This document shows positions 5,902 through 10,159 of a stretch of 10,159 bases of DNA, one piece after another (position 1 is the stretch's first letter; every line of letters begins with the position of its first letter). The stretch is from the NCBI GenBank assembly GCA_025924845.1, contig JAICHN010000160.1, forward strand, positions 1 to 10,159. Direction: 5' to 3'. Made by a program: the position numbers and the translations under genes. The stretch is from Chloroflexota bacterium. Lineage in GTDB: Bacteria > Chloroflexota > UBA5177 > JANWHV01. The notes beneath the pieces are model-generated. The model was given only the letters and a program-made list of their open reading frames with translations, was not told where the DNA came from and did no database searches.

Positions 5902-6165
5902 ATGGCGGCGAAGAAAGACCGGAGTACGGACGAACGGCCCATCCATGTCTCCACGGCCGACGAGGTGCTCTCCAGCCGGGCTGAATCGGTTCATAGCCGC
6001 GATGGATCCATCCATGGCCAGGCTGGCTCGGCGCAACGCCGTCTCGACGACGTGCGGCGTCCTGGGCACGGCCGCTCCGTAAAGCAGGGAGCGGACGAAT
6101 CGACGGGCGAACGCGAGATAGGGCAGTTCACCGGCGCGGGCCGCCCTTCTCGACAGAAGAAGTGA
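5902..6165 (+). CDS. Small charged hydrophilic protein, 87 aa, unknown function
   Basis: An 87-residue protein, MAAKKDRSTDERPIHV..., with no hydrophobic core long enough for a membrane segment and no Cys, Trp or Tyr. Charged and small polar residues (K, R, D, E, S, G, H) dominate throughout, so it is probably largely disordered. The stretch STADEVLSSRAESVHSRDGS (17-36) is the only part that could form a short helix. The C-terminus is basic (RPSRQKK). The start is supported by AAAGGAG 6 nt upstream. The composition is reminiscent of small stress- or desiccation-related bacterial proteins, but it lacks the KGG repeat motif of that group, so I assign no function. It lies 138 bp after the protease gene; a GC hairpin separates them, so it may have its own promoter. 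Confidence 0.65.
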   Translation: MAAKKDRSTDERPIHVSTADEVLSSRAESVHSRDGSIHGQAGSAQRRLDDVRRPGHGRSVKQGADESTGEREIGQFTGAGRPSRQKK

Positions 6166-6171
6166 CCGGCC

Positions 6172-6282
6172 ATGACCGACCTCAAGCCGGGAACGCCGAT
6201 CCGCTGCTTGAATGCGCTTGTTGGGAATAAGCCGTTGAAGAACGAAGAGGCAGGCTTGCCGCTGATTCCCCTTACAGCTTGA
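6172..6282 (+). other. 36-codon ORF, possibly a gene remnant
   Basis: An ATG 6 nt after the stop of the 87-aa gene opens a 36-codon frame ending in TGA at 6280-6282, which overlaps the convergent DUF296 gene by 11 bp. Codons 25-32 read EEAGLPLI, the same peptide as the DUF296 C-terminus, because this part is one arm of an inverted repeat. The ribosome binding site is weak (AGAAGAAG). It is more likely a remnant or a by-product of the inverted repeat than a working gene. Confidence 0.2.
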
Positions 6283-6306
6283 TCAGCGGCAGGCCTGCCT
6301 CCTCGT
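6242..6306. repeat. 25-bp imperfect inverted repeat at the convergent gene junction
   Basis: Arms 6242-6266 and 6282-6306 match at 23 of 25 positions, with one G-T pair (6256/6292) and one A-C mismatch (6246/6302), around a 15-nt loop. The right arm lies inside the last codons of the DUF296 gene and the left arm just beyond its stop. A transcript from either side would fold into a long stem, so it may act as a bidirectional transcription stop or 3' stabiliser, though there is no T run. Confidence 0.85.
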
Positions 6307-6706
6307 CCATCTGGCGCCGCAGGTACGCGGGCGACTCCACGACGATCACCTCCAGGGTCGGCCAGGCATGGGCCTCCAGCAGGTGTCCGCCGTGCGCCGT
6401 GCCATCCGCCTTCCCGACCACGGCATGGGCATGCACCTTCGGCTCGCCGCGGTCGAGGCTGATGTCGCCTACCAGCGATAGCACCTCGACCTGTTCCTTG
6501 ATCGGGATCTTCTTATATTCCTTTCGCTCCCGATCGTAGAAGCCGAGCACCATATCGGTAAAGCCACCGATCGCGGTAAGTCGGCCGGCGGTTATTCCCT
6601 CGCGTTTGGCAAAATCCAGCAAACCCGCCGCGACCTCCTCCTGCTTGTCGAAGACGACCGCGAAGGTTTTCTCGCCGTGCTCGTTCAGTAACCTGGATCT
6701 ACTCAT
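6272..6706 (-). CDS. PCC (plants and prokaryotes conserved) domain / DUF296 protein
   Basis: A 144-residue single-domain protein. The DUF296/PCC fold spans almost the full length: opening strand KTFAVVFDKQEEV (13-25), the G-hydrophobic turn ITAGRLTAIGGFT (38-50), and the hallmark His cluster, His92 and His94 in KVHAHAVVGK and His108 in HGGHLLEAH. In known structures of the family these histidines bind a metal and the protein is a trimer. In plants the domain occurs in AT-hook DNA-binding proteins; the bacterial form lacks the AT hook, as here, and its role is not established. The start is supported by GGAGAG 5 nt upstream of the ATG. It lies 38 bp downstream of the FAD/Fe-S oxidase on the same strand, so the two are probably co-transcribed. 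It overlaps the inverted repeat at its 3' end. Confidence 0.93.
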   Translation of the reverse strand: MSRSRLLNEHGEKTFAVVFDKQEEVAAGLLDFAKREGITAGRLTAIGGFTDMVLGFYDRERKEYKKIPIKEQVEVLSLVGDISLDRGEPKVHAHAVVGKADGTAHGGHLLEAHAWPTLEVIVVESPAYLRRQMDEEAGLPLIKL

Positions 6707-6744
6707 GATTGCTCTCCCCGTCCAGGTTTACTATGGCCCACCGA

Positions 6745-9700
6745 TCAGTGCGCATGGCGGAACCTCCGTATCCCGAAGGCCGAAATGCCGGCCAGGGCGA
6801 GACCCGCTCCGACCATTGCCGCCGTCCGCGCTCCCGATCTCTCCCCTGAGGTGTCGGCATGCTCTTTAAACCATCGTTCCGGATAGGCGCAGGCGGGCTC
6901 CGCCGCGCTCTGCCGGCCCGCCATGCGCAAGACGTCCGCCAGGTGCAGGGCATACCGATCGGTACATTGGGCGATCTGCTCACGGCAACTGAAGCCGTCC
7001 GCGATCACCAGCGTATCTTTCTCGGCTTGCCGCACCGCCGGCAGCAGCACCCGCTCGCCGACCTTGATCGAAATCTCGTGGTGATCCTTCTCGAAGCCAA
7101 AGGCGCCGGCCATGCCGCAACATCCGTCATCAGGGGCGGTGAAATCCAGGCCCATCTGGGAAAGAATGCGCTCCTCGTCACTCAATCCCATGAGTGCTTT
7201 GTGATGGCAGTGCCCATGCAGCAGCGCCTTACCCTCCAGCTTGGGCGGCACGTAGCTCTCGACCTTCTTGACCAGGAATTCACTGAGCAGATACGACTGT
7301 TGCCGCAACCGCCCAGCATTCGCATCGCCGGGAAATAGATTCACCAACTCGTCGCGGAATACGGCCACGCAGCTCGGCTCCAGTCCCACCACTGGGACGC
7401 CGGCCTGGATTTGCGGCCCGAGCGTCTCCAGAATCTGACCCAGGAGGCGCTTGGCCAGGTTGAGCATGCCGTAATCGTAGAGCGGGCGACCGCAGCAAAG
7501 TGATTGTCGCGGCACGATCACCTGGTAACCTGCTGCTTCCAACACCTCCACTGCCGCCATCGCGGTGTCGGGATGGAAATGGTTGTTGAAGGTATCCGGC
7601 CACAGGATCACCGGCGGGCCGCCCGTGTTCCGTGGCGCGCGCTGTTGGAACCGCTCCGTAAAGGTTCGCGGCGCGAAGGCGGGGATTTGTCGTGCCGGCG
7701 CGATACCGGCGGCGGCCTTGGCCAGGCTACGCAATCCTGGCGTCTGGGTGGCAAAGTTCGCCAGGGCGGGGGCGCGCGACGCCAGACGTGCCCACCAATA
7801 GATTAGTCCGAAGGAGTAGGCAGTGATTGGCCGGAGCTTGCCCGCGTAGTAGTGGGAGAGGAATTCGGCCTTGTAGGTGGCCATATCCACCGAAACCGGG
7901 CAATCACCCTTGCAGCCCTTGCAGGCCAGGCAGAGATCCAGCGCCTCTTTCACCGCTTCGCTACGCCACAGGTCGGGCAGCGGATCGCCCTCCAACATCT
8001 CGAATAGAAGCCGCGCCCGGCCGCGCGTCGAATGCTGTTCCTCACGGGTCACCATGTAGCTTGGGCACATGGTGCCGCTCTGGGTCTGCCGGCACTTGCC
8101 GATGCCCACGCAGCGTAGCGTGGCCCCGGCGAAAGTGCCGCGATCCTCGGGGAATGCGAAGTGCGTGCGCACCGGCCGCGGATTATAGGCGGTGCCCAGG
8201 CGCAAGTTTTCATCGATCCGATAGGGCTTGACCATCTTCCCTGGGTTCATCTTGCCGTCCGGATCCCAGAGCGCCTTGAACCGATTGAATGCCTCGACCA
8301 GGTCATCCCCATACATCTTCGGCAGCAGTTCCGCCCGCGCCTGGCCGTCGCCGTGCTCGCCGGAGAATGAGCCGCCATAGCGGAGCACCAGGTCCGCCGC
8401 CTGGAAAATGAAGGTGCGGAACCGGCGTACCCCCTCGGCCGTGGTCAACTCGAAGTCGATGCGCGTATGCAGGCACCCCTGGCCGACGTGCCCGTAAAAC
8501 GCACCACCGTAACCGAACTCATCCATCAGCCGGCGCAGATCGCGCAGATAGTCGCCCATCCGATCCGGCGGCACCGCGGAGTCCTCCCAGCCCGGCCAGA
8601 AGTCGCGCGGCGCCCCCGGTACTCGTGCCGTCGCGCCCAACGCCGCCTCGCGCACCTCCCAGATTTTCCTGGCCTGCCCAGGGTCCTCGAATACTTTGAC
8701 GGCCGGGGCGCCCATGCGTCGCAGGGCGCCCCGCAGACCCCGCACTTTGGCCGTCACCTCTTCTTGGTCGTCGCCGCCGAACTCCACCAGCAGCCAGCCG
8801 CCGCCCGGCGGCAGTAGGGCTACATCGGCCGGTCGCATGCCGCGTTTCTTCATGGTGTCGATCAGACGGTGATCGAACCCCTCCAACCCGATCGGCCCAT
8901 GGGTCAGGATTTCCGGGACCTCATCGCAGCCCGCGGGCAGATCGCCGTAGCCGAGCACTACCAGGGCACGCTCCGGCGGATTATGCACCAGGCGCAGCCG
9001 TGCTTCCAGTACCGTGACGCAGGTGCTCTCCGTGCCTACCAGGGCGCGTGCCACGTGGAACCCGTTCTCCGGCAAGAGTTGGTCGAGATTGTAGCCGGAG
9101 ACGCGGCGGGGGATATCGGGGAAGCGCGCCCGGATGCGATCCGCGTAAGTGTCGCGGATGGTTTTCAGCCCGCCATAGATCTCGCCCCGCCGGCCACCCG
9201 CGCCGATAATCCGCTCCAGTTCCTCGTCGTCGGTTCGTCCCACCGTGAGGCGCAGGCCGTCGTAGGTGAGGATCTCCAACTCCTCCACGTTGTCCACGGT
9301 TTTGCCGGCCATCAAGGCATGCACGCCGCAGGAGTTGTTCCCGATCATGCCGCCCAACGTGCAATGATTATGCGTTGCCGGGTCCGGCCCGAACGTGAGA
9401 CCGTAAGGTTCAGCGGCACGCCGCAGATCGTCGAGAATCACCCCTGGGTGGACGCGCGCCAGCTTGCGCTCGGGATCGATCTCCAGGATCTCGCGCAGGT
9501 ACTTCGACATATCCATGACCACGGCCACGTTGCAGCACTGTCCGGCCAGGCTGGTCGCTCCGCCGCGTGAGAAGAGCGGCGCTCCGAAGCGCCTGCAGAT
9601 CTCTACCGTACGCGTCACGTCCTCCATGGAGCGCGGCACCACCACGCCAATCGGCACCTGGCGGTAGTTCGATGCGTCAGTCGCGTAGAGGGCGCGGCTG

Positions 9701-9828
9701 CCCCGATCGAACCGCGCCTCACCCTCGATCTCGGATCGCAGCGCCTCCGCCAGGCCGTTCGCCTCGCGGAACCGTTCCGGTCCTTCATCCGCTCGCGTAG
9801 GACGTCGCATCGCTGCCACGGCGTTCAT
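6745..9828 (-). CDS. FAD-binding and (Fe-S)-binding oxidoreductase, D-2-hydroxyacid dehydrogenase type (YdiJ/GlcD-GlpC-like fusion)
   Basis: A 1027-residue fusion, close to the size of E. coli YdiJ. Domains in order: FAD-binding type 4 (about 40-280) with the PP-loop SRGGATSLAGQ (87-97), PDPATH (149-153 region) and GGMIGNNSCG (159-168); FAD-oxidase C-terminal domain (about 285-535) with GHVGQGCLH (446-454) and GEHGDG (490-495); 4Fe-4S ferredoxin part with CVGIGKC (573-579), C588 and the full CLACKGCKGDCP (633-644); and two CCG units (CCG at 778-780 and 903-905, with LHGHCHHKA before the second) as in GlpC/heterodisulfide reductase. His447, His454 and Glu491 match the spacing of the zinc ligands of human D-2-hydroxyglutarate dehydrogenase. 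It should oxidise a D-2-hydroxyacid (D-lactate, D-2-hydroxyglutarate or similar) and send electrons via Fe-S clusters to the respiratory chain. GGAGG 5 nt before the ATG at 9828 fixes the start. Unusually, the C-terminus adds a hydrophobic helix (about 1003-1020) followed by RRFRHAH. DUF296 follows 38 bp downstream. Confidence 0.95.
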   Translation of the reverse strand: MNAVAAMRRPTRADEGPERFREANGLAEALRSEIEGEARFDRGSRALYATDASNYRQVPIGVVVPRSMEDVTRTVEICRRFGAPLFSRGGATSLAGQCCNVAVVMDMSKYLREILEIDPERKLARVHPGVILDDLRRAAEPYGLTFGPDPATHNHCTLGGMIGNNSCGVHALMAGKTVDNVEELEILTYDGLRLTVGRTDDEELERIIGAGGRRGEIYGGLKTIRDTYADRIRARFPDIPRRVSGYNLDQLLPENGFHVARALVGTESTCVTVLEARLRLVHNPPERALVVLGYGDLPAGCDEVPEILTHGPIGLEGFDHRLIDTMKKRGMRPADVALLPPGGGWLLVEFGGDDQEEVTAKVRGLRGALRRMGAPAVKVFEDPGQARKIWEVREAALGATARVPGAPRDFWPGWEDSAVPPDRMGDYLRDLRRLMDEFGYGGAFYGHVGQGCLHTRIDFELTTAEGVRRFRTFIFQAADLVLRYGGSFSGEHGDGQARAELLPKMYGDDLVEAFNRFKALWDPDGKMNPGKMVKPYRIDENLRLGTAYNPRPVRTHFAFPEDRGTFAGATLRCVGIGKCRQTQSGTMCPSYMVTREEQHSTRGRARLLFEMLEGDPLPDLWRSEAVKEALDLCLACKGCKGDCPVSVDMATYKAEFLSHYYAGKLRPITAYSFGLIYWWARLASRAPALANFATQTPGLRSLAKAAAGIAPARQIPAFAPRTFTERFQQRAPRNTGGPPVILWPDTFNNHFHPDTAMAAVEVLEAAGYQVIVPRQSLCCGRPLYDYGMLNLAKRLLGQILETLGPQIQAGVPVVGLEPSCVAVFRDELVNLFPGDANAGRLRQQSYLLSEFLVKKVESYVPPKLEGKALLHGHCHHKALMGLSDEERILSQMGLDFTAPDDGCCGMAGAFGFEKDHHEISIKVGERVLLPAVRQAEKDTLVIADGFSCREQIAQCTDRYALHLADVLRMAGRQSAAEPACAYPERWFKEHADTSGERSGARTAAMVGAGLALAGISAFGIRRFRHAH

Positions 9829-10132
9829 CCAATCCTCCAAACATCGGCATGCCTGTGCCCCAGGCCGCTACGTTTCGTCGTGCCGGCCGAGGTTCCTCTC
9901 GGATCGAGTATCGGCCGCGGTGAGCCGCGGGCGCGTCGGGCAAAGGACCGAAGAGCCGCGGTAAATCAGGCTAGCACTCAGGAACATCAAGAGGCGTTTG
10001 ATGCGGCGCGGCGGCGTTTCGCGCGGCGTGCGGTATGCTGAAGGCGGATGACCCGGCTTTGCCATGACATCCCCTTGTGGGTGGGCGGGCGCCTCGGCGG
10101 AAGATAGCAACCAAGGGCGAGGGGTGACCTGA
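9829..10132. other. Divergent intergenic region, 304 bp
   Basis: Non-coding between the oxidase (-) and the gene that begins at 10133 (+), so promoters for both should lie here. I see no convincing -35/-10 pair for either direction. It holds GCCGCGG three times (9914-9930 and about 9955-9961); the first two form a 6-bp stem with a TGAG loop. A TATGCT near 10034-10039 could be a plus-strand -10 box but has no -35. A 65-codon minus-strand frame (9868-10065) is present and judged doubtful. Confidence 0.4.
9834..9838 (-). promoter_or_regulatory. Ribosome binding site GGAGG of the FAD/Fe-S oxidase
   Basis: GGAGG stands 5 nt before the ATG at 9828. A longer TTG start at 9840 would overlap this site, so the ATG is the right start. 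Confidence 0.8.
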
Positions 10133-10159
10133 ATGATCAAGATTCTGATCGGTGAATGC
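10133..10159 (+). CDS. Start of a plus-strand gene, cut by the window edge
   Basis: An ATG at 10133 follows GGGGTGA by about 5 nt, a good ribosome binding site, and the nine visible codons read MIKILIGEC without a stop. The opening hydrophobic strand MIKILI looks like strand 1 of a receiver domain or other Rossmann-like fold. In response regulators an acidic pair normally follows (as in ADDH or AEDE); here it is G-E-C, so the match is partial. The product cannot be named from nine residues. Confidence 0.45.

Noticed and set aside
8869..9570. Long plus-strand open frame opposite the FAD/Fe-S oxidase
   Set aside because: It is antisense to a gene with complete domain motifs and shows no motif of its own. 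Such frames are common opposite high-GC genes.
9868..10065. 65-codon minus-strand frame (MAKPGHPP...) with AAGGGGA about 5 nt upstream of the ATG
   Set aside because: It is Pro/Arg-rich in the way of chance GC-rich frames, with no recognisable motif, and fills a region expected to hold promoters. The ribosome binding site is the only support. Conservation in relatives would reverse this.

Overview
GC-rich (visibly above 60%) bacterial chromosomal DNA. The gene mix suggests a free-living aerobic bacterium with a secretory system: an M20-type amidohydrolase, a GNAT acetyltransferase, Sec-exported proteins, a CBS-linked site-2 protease and a fused FAD/Fe-S oxidase. The short 'RVW' small protein and the style of the secreted proteins made me think of Chloroflexota (Thermomicrobia-like), but this is an impression from protein style and not a demonstrated placement. 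I see no rRNA, tRNA, CRISPR array, transposase or phage gene.

Layout. 2-691 (+): C-terminal part of an M20 N-carbamoyl-amino-acid/allantoate-type amidohydrolase cut by the window edge. 840-1601 (+): tandem GNAT acetyltransferase, ending at a perfect 42-bp palindrome (1631-1672) that serves as a bidirectional terminator against the convergent gene 1688-2230 (-), a small exported protein of unknown function. Upstream of that on the minus strand lie a 252-bp leader (2231-2482), an exported two-domain cupredoxin-like protein (2483-3379, -) and a 72-aa small protein (3465-3683, -). A 284-bp divergent region containing an 18-bp dyad separates these from a stand-alone CBS-pair protein (3968-4399, +) with a strong terminator (4439-4474). 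Next come a six-TM M50 site-2 protease with a C-terminal CBS pair (4630-5763, +) and an 87-aa charged protein of unknown function with a strong ribosome binding site (5902-6165, +). A 25-bp imperfect inverted repeat (6242-6306) marks the convergent junction with a minus-strand operon: a 1027-aa FAD/Fe-S D-2-hydroxyacid dehydrogenase fusion (6745-9828) followed by a PCC/DUF296 protein (6272-6706). At the right edge a new plus-strand gene probably begins at 10133.

How the genes work together. The oxidase and the DUF296 protein are 38 bp apart and probably co-transcribed. The oxidase should pass electrons from a D-2-hydroxyacid through FAD and 4Fe-4S clusters toward the membrane, and it carries an unusual C-terminal hydrophobic tail that could anchor it there. 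The two CBS-domain genes are neighbours, but a terminator stands between them, so they are separate units that may sense related adenylate or energy signals. The minus-strand block 2483-3683 may be one unit.

Most of the window is ordinary housekeeping or accessory metabolism. I found no convincing new multi-gene system. The best leads are the duplicated cupredoxin domain, the tail anchor of the oxidase, the inverted repeat that encodes the same peptide on both strands, and the uncharacterised exported and small proteins.
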